Shown: positions 46,865 to 57,264, numbered from the stretch's first letter. The stretch: 64,000 bases of DNA from Laburnicola sp. R22_1 (GCA_014281115.1 JACONQ010000011.1:1-64000), one strand, 5' to 3'. The notes: generated from the letters alone by a model not told the origin. Made by a program: numbers and translations.

Positions 46865-46943
46865 TTGTAACTCTTGTGGAACATGAAGACGGTATGCTTT
46901 CATCTTCCCCTATGCACAGTGATGATTCTTCAAAAAAACACAT

Positions 46944-47519
46944 CTTCTTAATCACCGTGAATCACATGTGTCGGCAATATTGTGCTGTCTGGTCGGCCCA
47001 TCTTGGAAAGAGTGGGAGACGAAAGCTCAGGCACAAATCTTTAGAATTTAAGAACGCGGAATAGGACAGTCGGTGCATTGATTAAGGCGAAACGCTAGTA
47101 GAAGCAGGCACGTTCGATTTGTGGCACGGCGCTTATGAGCCGATTGCAATCGAGACTGGCTCAGGCAGCCTTGGATGAGTAATTCCATAGATCTGCGCAA
47201 AGTTAGTGCGCGTATGCAAACGTAAAAATGCCTGTACGCGTATCTCACTAGCGTTAGTTTGGTCTTATGCGTTCCCCCGCACTAACAACGACTTAGTGTC
47301 CTTTACGTGCTAGGAAACGAGATTAATTCTGGGACTAATAGGTCCTTGGCCTCTAACACCTTTTTAGTTCGTTCTTTCAGAGGCCGTGCTGAGCGTCTTA
47401 TTGGTGTGATTGCTGAAGGCGGTTCCCAGTAGTTGAAGTTAAAGGTACCACGTGCAGGTTCGGCATCGGTCGTTTTTCGGGCCGATGAGTCTCTTCCAAA
47501 AAAAGAAATGTCAACTCAC
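46944..47519. other. Intergenic region upstream of the glucosyltransferase-like gene
   Basis: Normal base composition. Short frames on both strands show no domain and no conserved feature. It should contain the promoter of the minus-strand gene starting at 46943, but I see no distinctive regulatory motif. Confidence 0.5.
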
Positions 47520-47779
47520 TAAGGCATTGTTTACCTCCCACTCAGCAGTTTGCTGGCAGTTTTCGTATGCACGTGCCGAGAGGCGTTTTTAGCTGTTCTA
47601 TATATAGTAAACTGCCAGAGGCGTGGTGTTTACCTCTGTCTGGCAGTTAGTGGCGTTAATCAGCGCACTCCGAACCTCAAAATTAACAGGCTCCTAATCC
47701 AGCACTGTTTTTGTCGCAATCCACCTTAAAAATAGCTAGAACCTGCAAGAGGACTTAAAAGGCCCAGGAATCCGATCTC

Positions 47780-49371
47780 CAGAAGACCCCTCCACGTGGT
47801 AGTTCGCGCCCAGCACGCCCAGAGGCATTGTCTCCTCTTAAAAAGAGGCCTAGGACCACGAAGGGCAAGAAAGAGGCCTAGCCAATTAACCCACCTACTC
47901 TAGACAACGGTGTTGATGTGTCTGGAGGTAATAGTAGGCCTGCTAAACCTGCAGAACCTGCGGAGTATAGTGGTGACAACCTAGAAGATCCTATTCCTAT
48001 TGTTAATGACGAGGAAGATCTGTTAGTTATTACAGTACCTTTGCCACTCCTAGTTAGGCCTGCTGTTAACTCCGGAGCTACTCGGAAGGTGCCTGTGAAC
48101 CTAGCCAATCCTATTCTACGCTCTTCCGCCACACTAAACTCTTTTGGCACGCCAGCTCCTTCTTTCAAGGTACAAGACTCTGCTACTCTGGCTCTAGGTG
48201 TAGCGCCAGGCGGCAAGCCGCCACGTGTGAAATGGACCAAGATGATGGAAGAGGTGTTACTCTAGGCTCTTAAAGAGATTGTTAAATGTGGGAAAATGGC
48301 CGATAGCTTTAAAGCAGAGCACTAGAATAAGGTAGCAGATAAGGTTTGCAGGGTATACATAGGTAGGGCGGCGGTAATCAGCAAGAACTGTAAATTGAAG
48401 TATGAGATATTTCGAAAGTCCTAGAGTTTGTGGCAAGATCACCTGGGTTCTGGATTATCTGGATGGGAGGATAACAAGGAGGGCTTACCTTAATCAAGCA
48501 AGGAGGTTATGGATAGCTACTTTAGCGAGCATCCTAAGTTTAAGGCGGTTCAATTTGAACCCCCTCTAGGCTATAAATACCTTGTCAATATTATTAGAGA
48601 TCGTGTTGCAACAGGCGAGTTTGCGATTAACGCGGAGGCAGAGGGTAGTGACAACTAGGCATTAGAGCTTCCATCTGATAACGTCGATGATGAAGAGGAG
48701 AGCGGGGAAAGCGAGGATAACGAGAGCCAGCCTTCAATCGAGCGTTCTTAATCGGTAGCCACATCACGATCGTCGTCCGTTGTAGCTACTTCGTCGTCAA
48801 CCTCCAATAGGTCTCTTACAGCCGCACAACACAGGAAGCTGGAGAAGAAGCGTCAGAAGGAGCAAGCCAAAGGTGGAATGCGTAAGCATATGGCAGAGAA
48901 GAAGGCTAAGAAGGGAGGGGAGGGTCGTGTGCGTGAAAAGGGTGAGAAGAAGTCCAATCTGTTAGCGCGATCTCTAAGTGAGTTTGATAGGCAATCGGCT
49001 AAGGTTCTGGAGGGTTTTATAAAGAAGCTGGATAAGAATATAAAGAACCCGATCCAGCAGGCTGTTGAACTATTTAAGAGGCAATTAGCTAGAGAGTTTG
49101 AGGCGGAGGTGTACTAGGTTATCTCTCTACTTTAAGATAAGGCGAAGGCAAGCGCTATGCTCGCAATAAAGCCAGAACGCCGAGCTAGATGGATCAAATA
49201 TGAGCTAGGGCAATTGTTCTCCTAGAATGTCTCTAGCCTATAATCCGAGCGCCCGTCTATGTTCCTAATAGGATTCCCACATACATTTGGCCAATTCCGT
49301 GCGAAATTCGTCGTCGGTAAGCCTCGATCGCCACCTATCCTCCATTTTAGTGTCACCCTGGCATATTAACC
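47780..49371 (+). pseudogene. Harbinger Myb/SANT-like DNA-binding protein, stop-interrupted
   Basis: A continuous plus-strand frame includes the pieces 47918-48265 and 48878-49117. It reads KKRPRTTKGKKEA, a Pro/Ala-rich linker, then PPRVKWTKMMEEVLL, ALKEIVKCGKMADSFK and NKVADKVCR, a Myb/SANT-like (Myb_DNA-bind_3 type) domain with its spaced tryptophans. After an acidic Ser-rich linker (DDEEESGESEDNES) comes a long Lys/Glu-rich, probably coiled-coil region (KLEKKRQKEQAKGGMRKHMA) and FDRQSAKVLEGFIKKLDK. All stops are TAG or TAA replacing likely CAG/CAA. In this superfamily the second protein recruits the transposase to the ends and to the nucleus. The start and the exact end are uncertain. Confidence 0.78.
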
Positions 49372-50500
49372 CATCCGCCTCCGCCTCATTCGCCTCCGCA
49401 GCAACGTCAATACCCTGCTGGCTGTTAAGCTAGTTATAAAGGGCTACACAAGCGTATACGATAAACACCTAAGTCCAAATGCTAAAGCCTAATTGGGCCC
49501 CCTAGAGGATCTTGAACTGTCTCTTTAACACGCCAAAGGCCCTCTCTATAGCCATCCTTAACGATAAATGCTGTAAGTTGAACAGCTCTTGAGGCGTTTT
49601 CGGATTCCTACTATTGACATCCCACTCGCTGATGTGATAACGCGTTTTTTGATAGGGAACGAGCAGCAGCCTATCTATTGAAGAGTAGCCACTATCCGCT
49701 AGAAAATAGGTATTTGGAGCCGGGGCCTTAAATTCTTTAAAGCAGGCATTCTGGAAAACACAGGCATCATGTGCGGAGCCCTCCCATCCAGCAAGAACAA
49801 ACCAGAAGTTGAGGTCAAAGTCCACACAGGCGAAAACATTCTGTGAGTAATAACCCTTCCTACACCACTATACTAACTTAATAGGAAACTTCTCGCCAGG
49901 CTTAACAGCGTTCCTACTGATAGAGATAGGTATATAGGTCCTATCCACAGCTCCGCAGCATTTGTTAAAGAACGGCGAGTAGGTTTTTGATGTTGAAATC
50001 CGCAAGGGTACCTCATCCTCTGGGGGCCGCACCACCTTAGGATAGAGGTTATTGCGCAGGATAGTAAGTACCTTGTGGAAAGCGCGATGTAGAGTCCTTG
50101 TGCTGTGCTGGAATTGTTCGCGCAGGTAGCGATATGACTGATCTTTGCTGACAACCGCCATAAAGATGCCCAGCTTCTCGTTAGCATCCACCTCCCCCAA
50201 AGCCGTCAATCCCTCGTCGATCAGCAGCTCTAGGAGGGCCTCGAATTGCTCCTTATGCAAGCCAGTGATGTTGTAGATCCTATCCCAGTGGCCTTCGCGC
50301 ATAGCCTTTACCCACTCTGATCCACGGCCATATTCCATCCCATCCACACGCAGGCTGGTGGGCCTATAGAGCACCTCATCGAGAAACAATCGCATGGCGC
50401 GCGATTGAGATTGCCGCTGTAGGTCTACAGCGATCGCTGCTAGTATAATAGGGAGGGTTCTGCGCAAACGAATACGTGGGGAGCTGCGAATGCGAGCCAT
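49360..50500 (-). pseudogene. Harbinger DDE_Tnp_4 transposase (HARBI1-like), stop-interrupted
   Basis: Minus-strand frame from ATG 50500 (MARIRSSPRIRLRRTL). The N-terminal helical part includes YNITGLHKEQFEALLELL and SYRYLREQFQHSTRTLHRAF. The DDE core has CCGAVDRTYIPI (first Asp), LAGWEGSAHDACVF and YFLADSGYSS (second Asp), and LRMAIERAFGVLKRQFKIL (catalytic Glu). All three catalytic residues are present. One stop at 49868-49870 separates the two main pieces (49871-50578 and 49505-49825). TAG at 49502-49504 and two further TAG codons interrupt the C-terminal tail, which reads on to about 49360. The gene ends tail to tail with the Myb-like gene. Confidence 0.88.
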
Positions 50501-50827
50501 GGGGTAATAATAACAGCAAGAGTATGGAGTGACGTTATAGCGATGTTTGGCAGCCTCTGCTGGCAGTTTTTTCTGCACCTCTGGGGCACTAGTAGAAACT
50601 GCCAGCAGTTTTGCTGTTTTAGGCAGGTTGTTGTCCGTGCGAAGCCACTAAACGCCACCAATACGCCACCCTGGCAGAATTTTCTGCTGGATTGGCTCCG
50701 GAGGTAAACACTAGGCCGCCAGCAGCTTCTTAGAAACTGCCAGGGGCACGGGAGGTAAACACTAGACCCTCAGCAGCTTCTTAGAAACTGCTGGCAAACT
50801 GCTAAGCGGGAGGTAAACACTGCCTAA

Positions 50828-51245
50828 AGCTTGAAGTATCTAAGCCTCTCAAACGTATGGAAGGGATTAGTGGACCACGAACACGCCAGGCATGAGGAGT
50901 AAGATGAATTTTCGACTCGTGCAGACCGCGTACAGCACGAAGAAAGGCAAACATCATGTCATGGAACCCTAGAGCTGGTACATCTTCGCAAACATTAGAG
51001 TCTCTTCGCAAATCTTCGAGTCTTGTTCGATGAATACGAAATACGAAATACGACGTACGGACCTCGGAGTCAACATTGACCACATTTCGTTCAATTTCCA
51101 CGTCTTTGGTGCCACAGTGCTCTCTCGAAATGACTTGTGTATTCTATAGCTGTGATATTAAAAGGTGGTACATTCTTCCAAACTTGAATGCACCACGGAA
51201 ATCCGCGGTACCAATTTTTACTTTTAATCAGTACCATCCTTGAAC
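50828..51245 (+). promoter_or_regulatory. Upstream region of the GH3 beta-glucosidase gene
   Basis: 418 bp of normal-composition DNA lie between the Harbinger element and the GH3 start codon. It holds the AT-rich words GTACCAATTTTTACTTTTAA just before the start and an ACGAAATACGAAATACGACG repeat near 51039. Short minus-strand frames here show no domain. The promoter is inferred from position; no specific regulator site is recognisable. Confidence 0.4.
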
Positions 51246-53715
51246 ATGCGCTTTTACGGTGCTCCGACGCTCGTTTCATCCATCACGGTTCTGCATTCTG
51301 TATTGGCTACCGATGCACCCTTGAAACCTCCCCTACGTACGCATTTAAGTTATTCTTGGTTGTGTTCCTGGCTAACAGATACGTATAGCTTGGTCTGAAG
51401 CAGCGGCAAAGGCTAGCAATTTTGTTGCTCAGCTTAGTACTTCGGAAAAGGTTGGCCTTGTAACAGGTAGCTATGGCTCTTCTCCTGTCCTACCATGTGT
51501 AGGTACGCTTGCAGCGATTGAACGACTTGGTTACAATGGTCTATGTCTCTCCGATGGACCAGCTGGGTTAGCTCGATCAGATGGCGTTAGTGTGTTTGCT
51601 TCTGGTATCACTGTCGCAGCAACATGGGATAGGCGTCTTATGTATGAACGGGGACTGGCTCTTGGACAAGAGTTCAGAGCAAAAGGTGCACATGTTCATC
51701 TTGGGTATGCAGCCATTTGAAGAGCAATTTTGTTCATTTTAGGACTTACAAGATACAGACCGTCTGCAGGGCCCATGGGCCGCCACGCTCGGGGTGGACG
51801 GAACTGGGAAGGCTTCGGTCCGGACCCTTACCTCGCTGGTGTTGCGATGAACGAGTCCATTTTTGGTATCCAAGCGATGGGTGTCCAGGCAACCGCGAAG
51901 CACTTTATCGGCAACGAGCAGGAAACTCAGCGCAGCACCAGCACCACAGCCAATGGAACAGTCATCGAGGCAATTTCCGCCAACATAGACGATCGGACAC
52001 TTCACGAGCTTTACATTTGGCCTTTCGCCGATGCTGTTCATGCAGGGACAGCGTCCGTTATGTGTGGCTATAATCGCGTCAATGGCAGCTACTCGTGCGC
52101 AAATTCAGAAACTTTGACTACAATTCTCAAAGACGAGTTGGCTTTTCCAGGATACATAATGTCGGACTGGGACGCGACACATTCCACAACAGGAACTGCA
52201 AACGCAGGGCTAGATATGGAAATGCCGGGAAACCAGACCGTGGCTGGCATATACTACTTTGGTGATTCGCTTGTTGAAGCGATTGAGACAGGCACAGTCG
52301 CTATTGATCGCCTTGACGACATGGCTGCAAGAGTTATGACACCGTATTTCCGGCTTGGACAAGATGAGGATTTCCCCACCCCTGATCCCTCCAGCGGCGC
52401 CGTTTTCCTCACGTACACGTATGGCCACGACTCACCTTTAGCCGCATTCTATCCTGCGGTTCCGGCCGGGGACGTCCGTGCGGATCATGCGCAGGGCATT
52501 CGTGAACTAGGCGCGGCTGGCACAGTGCTGCTCAAGAACTTGAATCGAGCATTGCCTCTGACGAACGAGACTAGCTTTGGTCTTTTTGGAAACGATCTTC
52601 CGGATCCAACACTTGGTTCAGTCTACCTTGTCTACGGTGATGATGCGATTGGTAACGAAATGGGCACCCTTGATATCGGCGGCGGATCTGGTACGGTCCG
52701 ACACACCAGCCTCGTTAGCCCTTTTGAGGCCATACGGGACAAGGTACGCTCCCTGGGTGGTCGAGTCCAATGGCTTTTTGACAACAACGAAATTGCGGAC
52801 GGACGATTTCGTTCCATCTATCCAGCACCCGAAGTTTGCTTGCTATTCCTCAAAGCTTTTGCAACAGAAGGTCTAGATCGGGCCGATCTTGACTTCCAGT
52901 GGAATGCGACTATGGCAGTGGAGAGCACAGCAAAGCTGTGTCCTAACACTATTGTTGTAACGCATGGACCTGGCGTTGTTCTGATGCCCTGGGCAGACAA
53001 TGAAAACGTGACAGCTATTCTAGCGGCACATTATCCTGGAGAAGAGACCGGAAATTCCATCGCAGATGTTCTTTGGGGCGTTGTCGAGCCTTCTGGCCGA
53101 TTACCCTACACCGTTCCAAAAAGTGCTGCAGATTACGGTCCACCAATTGTGGAACTGTCCGGGAATGTCACTGACCCGAATGCGTGGCAGACGGATTTCG
53201 TTGAGGGTCAAATGACTGACTATCGACATTTTGACGCGAATAACAGCAGTGAACCACTGTTTGAATTTGGTTTCGGACTTTCGTATACCAGCTTCGAGAT
53301 GAGCAAGAATCTCAACGTCAATCTTATCAACACGCCCTTGACTTCAAGAGCCAACCAGGATAGAGGTACCGCACCGGGTGGACTGGTGGATCTATGGAAC
53401 ACTGTTGCTGTAGCCACACTAGACATTACCAACACTGGAAACCGCCCTGGTTCTGCTGTACCGCAGCTGTACGTATCACTTCCTCAGGACACTACTCCCG
53501 CAGGAACACCAGTGAAGGTCCTGAGGGGGTTCGAAAAGATAGTCCTTCAAGCTGGTGAAACACGAACAATAAGCTTTAACCTCAAGAGGAGAGATATAAG
53601 TTATTGGAAAGTGGATGAGAAATCTTGGGTCATTCCGAGTGGAAAGATTCGTTTTACGGCAGGATTCAGTTCCAAAGACTTGCGAGCAAGGACTGAAGTT
53701 ACAGTCACAGTGTAG
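51246..53715 (+). CDS. Secreted beta-glucosidase, glycoside hydrolase family 3
   Basis: Three exons, 51246-51336, 51389-51704 and 51759-53715, give 787 residues, the usual size for fungal GH3 beta-glucosidases. Residues 1 to about 21 form a hydrophobic signal peptide (MRFYGAPTLVSSITVLHSVLA), so the enzyme is secreted. The GH3 N-terminal barrel contains LCLSDGPAGLA, GPMGRHARGGRNWEGFGPDP, KHFIGNEQE and GYIMSDWDATH, with the catalytic nucleophile Asp at about residue 272. The C-terminal alpha/beta domain (GTVLLKNLNRALPL; HGPGVVLMPW) and the Fn3-like domain (FEFGFGLSYTSFE; PQLYVSLP) follow. It hydrolyses terminal beta-glucosyl bonds of cello-oligosaccharides or glycosides. No stop or shift is seen. 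AATAAA at 53870-53875 may be the poly(A) signal. It is the only host gene here that looks intact. Confidence 0.92.
51337..51388 (+). other. Intron 1 of the GH3 gene (52 bp)
   Basis: It opens GTACGC, contains GGCTAAC and ends ACGTATAG. Splicing joins the signal-peptide exon (LKPPL) to PWSEAAAKASNFVAQL in frame, giving the Pro-x-Trp arrangement typical of GH3 N-termini. Confidence 0.7.
51705..51758 (+). other. Intron 2 of the GH3 gene (54 bp)
   Basis: It opens GTATGC, contains GACTTAC and ends AGATACAG. Splicing restores AHVHLG-PSAGPMGRHARGG, the conserved barrel strand. Unspliced, the upstream frame stops within 5 codons. Confidence 0.85.
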
Positions 53716-53878
53716 CGTGTCTAAAGGGCCGAACCAACTAAAAGAGATATCTGCAATCGCTAAGAGAGACGATTGGTGTATAGATCAGAGGCTGCTGTAT
53801 AGGAGGTTCTTTGTTTGCACCACTTCTTCTGCTGTTAGAACAATGAGGGTAGCCTAGTTAAGAAAATACAATAAAGTA

Positions 53879-56018
53879 CAGTGCCCGTGCGCCATCTGAG
53901 CCAGTTCGGCATGTGAGCCACCCCAACATGAAGTCGACAATTTAGAAATGAGGCTGTGCAGCCACGCACAAAAGCGATTATCGCGAGATTTCTTGGTGTA
54001 TTGATATATAGATATATGCGAAACTTTCTAGCTATTCAGAATATTTCTTGTGTGGCCGTATTGACCGTGTTCGGGTGCTTTTGCGCGGCGGAGACGGCAG
54101 CACAGGTGCAGCATCGTCCTGACTTCTGGCAGCCACAACACGACGACGCTTTGTCGGATTTCTTGCGAGATTGTGTGAGGCTGTTCGCTTCGCTTTGCTT
54201 GGTGTATCATGAGATTTTTGTACGGTTACAGCTTCGCGTTGTTGCTTTTTGAGCGCCCGGCTTGCAGCTAGTTCCTCAGCCCGCGCTTTCTTCTCACGAT
54301 CGCGCTCCTCTTTAGCATGTTGTCGAGCCACCTTTGCAGCGTCCGCTTGCTGCTTTTTGTATAACGTTGCCGCTGCTTTCAGGTCTCTATCGCGAGCTTT
54401 TTGGAGTTGTAGCTGCTCGGCTTCATCTCGTTTCGTTGCCTCGCGCTCGCGGGCTTCGCGGAGCTTTCTAGGACTCCAGAAAACAGCGCCGCTATAGTAC
54501 TCATCGCGGTGCTGCAAGTCTAGAGTTGTGCGCTTTGTCTTGTGCTTCTTTTTAGTGTTGAGCGCTTGCTGTAAGCCCGAGTTTTCGTCATAAAGTAGAG
54601 CGTTGTTGACCTGCAGCGAGTGTATGCTTTGCGACAGCCGTTTTGCTTCAACTTTTGCCTTATCAGCGACCGCAGCGTCAAAGAATTTGCGCAGCTGCGT
54701 CCAGCTATCGCCGTCGCCATTGTCTCTAATTTCTGAGTCTTCATCTCGTCGTTGTGGGTGGTTGTTAAAGCGTTTTAGCACTGCGTCTGCGTCTATCGGC
54801 CACACGCCTGTAGCTTAAAAACTCTTCATTATGGTCTCCGACTTCATTGTAGAGCTCCAATCCACCCAGAAGTTTGTAAAGAAGTCGCGTTTCGTAGTCC
54901 TCGTAAGACCTTGCGATCGCTGCGTACGGCGCCCGAGCTGTGCGGTGTAGTTCCTCGAAAGCGGCGAGAAGAGCACCACATCGAGCGGCTGAAGGCTGTA
55001 GGTTGAATAGGGTGGAAAGATGGCGAGAAGGATGCGATTAGCGTCGTAAAAATCTATAAAATCAGCCGTGAGGTGGCTGCCGTGGCCGTCGAGGATCAGA
55101 AGTCGCCATCCGCGTCTTGATTTCGCTTTTGTATGACGGTTGCACACTCGTGCACGCCAAGCAAGACCGAGATCATTGTTCGTCCATCCTGAAGGCGAGT
55201 TAGCAAAGAAAACCTGGTGGTGTTCGGCCTCTACGTCGTCAACCCAGCTCGATTGAATCCCAGATGTGCCCTGGTAGATAAGAGCCGGCGGTAATGCCAA
55301 GCCAGAAGCGCATACGCAAGCCAGAAGCGTTACCCATTCTCTGTTGCCATCCTGAATAGCCGCGATGCGCTCTTTTAAAGCCCAAACTGACGTTGTGAAG
55401 ACTCTTTTCGAGCGAGTTGTGCGGCCGACGAAGAAGCCTTTCTCATCCATATTGTACGTGTTGCGCTCGTCAACGTCGTACTCGCGCATCTTTGCATGAA
55501 GTAGAGCAAAGTACGACTCGTATCTCTCTTTATTGTCTGCGTTGTGACGCTCGCGATCGATTCCGGCGCTCCATTTGGTGGTAAGTTGATCAGAATGGCG
55601 ATGCAGAAACCGAGTAACCCAGCTTTCGGAAACATCACACTTCGCAACCGCGCTGCCAAAATTTTGTACCATCTCTCGTGTAGGTGGCAAGCCGCGCCTT
55701 GCGCATTTTTCTATGTATCGTACTAATTCCAGCTCCTGTTGTGGGTTGAGTAGCTGTTGCGCTTCTCCCTGGGCTGCATTTGAGCGTGTTAAACCTTGGT
55801 GCCGCCACGACAGCATCGATCGGTCAACTCCGAATTTTTTTCGCGACTTCGCGGTACGAGGAAGATGCGCCATCTTCACGCGATACGATATCTTCAATCG
55901 CTTCCTGAATCGGGTCCATAGTGGTGGAGTTATGACGCGTTCAAGTTGGGACGATTTCAATGTTATGATGTTCGGGTGGCTCACATGCCGAACTGGCTCA
56001 GATGGCGCACGGGCACTG
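53879..56018 (-). mobile_element. Fot1/pogo-type DNA transposon, family E, nearly intact
   Basis: The element is 2140 bp, flanked by TA at 53877-53878 and 56019-56020. Inverted repeats of about 50 bp start CAGTGCCCGTGCGCCATCTG and match with one difference. Inside, ATCTGAGCCA (53894-53903) and ATGTGAGCCA (53911-53920) are 17 bp apart. Base composition is normal, so this is a young insertion between the GH3 gene's poly(A) region and the NLR-like gene. Confidence 0.96.
54032..55984 (-). pseudogene. Fot1/pogo DDE transposase, family E, single stop codon
   Basis: A 650-codon frame is broken only by TAA at 54815-54817. Residues to about 170 form an HTH/CenpB DNA-binding region (ELELVRYIEKCARRGLPPTR, SWVTRFLHRH). 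The DDE_1 core follows with NTYNMDEKGF (Asp180), WRLLILDGHGSH (Asp299) and LQPLDVVLFSPL (Asp335), a DD35D spacing. The stop falls in MKSF-stop-ATGVWPIDADAVLKRF, a block conserved in the family C relic (LFKATSIWPID), so the protein formerly read through; CAA to TAA is likely. The C-terminal 257 codons encode a Lys/Arg/Glu-rich, coiled-coil-like tail ending RRRVVAARS and a basic patch. It could be inactive, or a truncated product missing only the tail. Confidence 0.9.
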
Positions 56019-56020
56019 TA

Positions 56021-56279
56021 GTGTACTTCGCATGTCTAACCAATGAGCGGGTCGCTGTTCCGCCCCCCACACCTTACCTGCATCTGCAGTGGCACTCTGG
56101 ACGTCAAACAGCCCACCTCAGCCTGCGGGCCCTCAGCAGACGACATGCGGGCAGCTGAGCGCTGTGCTCGTCGCCAGGCTGAGCGGCTGTCAGGCTGCCA
56201 GACCACGACTTCACCCACAATACACTGTCTATGAGACACTGCAGCCACTTTAGTCTCGACTCCCCCGCAACGACTGCGA
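56021..56279 (+). promoter_or_regulatory. 5' flank of the NLR-like gene
   Basis: 259 bp between the transposon and the NLR start, with a pyrimidine-rich CACTTTAGTCTCGACTCCCC stretch just before ATG 56280. Several frames overlap here but none has a domain. The original promoter may have been separated from the gene by the transposon insertion at 56018. Confidence 0.4.
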
Positions 56280-57197
56280 ATGGCGCCCCAGCTGAGCCGC
56301 GAAGACTACACGGTGGGATGGGTGTGCGCGCTGCCCGTTGAGCTGGCGGCGGCGCAGGAGATGCTCGACGAGGAGCACGACACACCCCCGTACGACGCCC
56401 ACGACACGAACCTCTACACCTGCGGACGCGTCGGCGAGCACAACGTGGTCATCGCCTGCTTGCCTGAAGGCCAAACGGGCACCAGCTCGGCTGCAGCAGT
56501 GGCGGTGCAGATGAAGTCGACCTTCTCGTCGACGCGGTTTGGCCTGATGGTCGGCATCGGCGGAGGCGTTCCGAGTGAGGAAGCAGACGTGCGGCTCGGG
56601 GACGTGGTGGTGAGCAAGCTACGCCGAGCGGGTTCGAGCGGACGGGAGCGCTCAACACACCGCCGACGGTGCTGCTGAACGCGGTTGCAAACCTGCGGGC
56701 CAAGCAGACGAGAGGGAGGGGCAGGCTGCTAGAGTATCTGTCTAAGCTCGACGGCCTACCCGGCTTCAGTCGCGAAGCTGCCGGGTCGGACACGCTTTTC
56801 GAAGCGGAACATGACCATGTAGGATCAACAACGTGCGCAAAGTGCAAAACAGAGCACGCAGTCACTCGGGAGGTACGGAGGCAAGACGTAGTGGTGCACT
56901 ACGGCACCGTCGCGTCCGGCAACCAGGTGATGCGGAGCGCTGCCGAGAGAGACAGAGTCAGCGCAGAGCTCGGCGGGATGCTGTGCTTTGAGATGGAGGC
57001 GGCGGGGCTGATGAACAGCTTCCCGTGTCTAGTAGTCCGCGGCATCTGCGACTACGCGGACTCGCACAAGAACAAGCGGTGGCAGCCATATGCGGCAGCG
57101 ACGGCGGCGGCGTACGCGAAGGAGGTGCTGTCGGTGATACCGCCAGCAGGGGTGGCCGCGTCGCGCACGGTGGAGGAGACGATGCGGGATGCAAGCG

Positions 57198-57264
57198 GTT
57201 AGTGTAGTTGCTTCCGTGTCTATTTGATAGTATATCGACACTAATGAGACGTTTGAGTGGACAG
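57198..57264 (+). other. Intron 1 of the NLR-like gene (67 bp)
   Basis: It opens GTTAGT, contains CACTAAT and ends GTGGACAG. Splicing joins ETMRDASG to VKSTYYIPFPKNWHFVGR in frame. Confidence 0.75.

Larger units (their letters stand above)
44508..46943 (-). pseudogene. Sterol/lipid glucosyltransferase-like protein (GT1/GT28 fold), 3 exons, one stop and two frameshifts
   Basis: Probable start at 46943 (MCFFEESSLCIGEDESIPSS); introns 46864-46817 and 46140-46092; about 780 residues. Exon 2 has EGRVEIDLSSRLTQRL and IVIQIVGSRGDVQPF, the N-terminal donor-fold signature of Atg26-like glucosyltransferases. Exon 3 has YIGFGSIVVDDP and HHGGAGTVACGLRNACP with FFGDQPFWG, the UDP-sugar-binding motif. A long C-terminal extension follows (DPLEIQNVRWDPV, MAGFVSKTLAAAVGI), as in the fungal PH-less relatives. 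Lesions: TAG at 46362-46364 ([16 protein letters not shown]), a one-base shift near 45497 and another near 44777, both beside a CCC run. The shifts could be Nanopore errors; the stop looks like CAG to TAG. If functional it would transfer glucose from UDP-glucose to a sterol or similar lipid. Confidence 0.85.
47523..50824. mobile_element. PIF/Harbinger DNA transposon, complete, two convergent genes
   Basis: The element is 3302 bp, flanked by the 3-bp duplication TAA (47520-47522 and 50825-50827). Inverted repeats start GGCAKTGTTTACCTCCC and continue CTYAGCAGTTTGC. Subterminal copies of GGAGGTAAACACTAG and CAGCAGCTTCTTAGAAACTG recur about 52 bp apart at 50698-50790, with related TGTTTACCTC and CTGGCAGT words at 47555-47660 on the left. 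TAA duplications, a DDE_Tnp_4 transposase and a separate Myb/SANT-like gene are the hallmarks of this superfamily. RIP damage is moderate. Confidence 0.93.

Noticed and set aside
50802..51279. Two minus-strand frames upstream of the GH3 gene
   Set aside because: Overlapping each other with no domain; one runs into the Harbinger terminal repeat.
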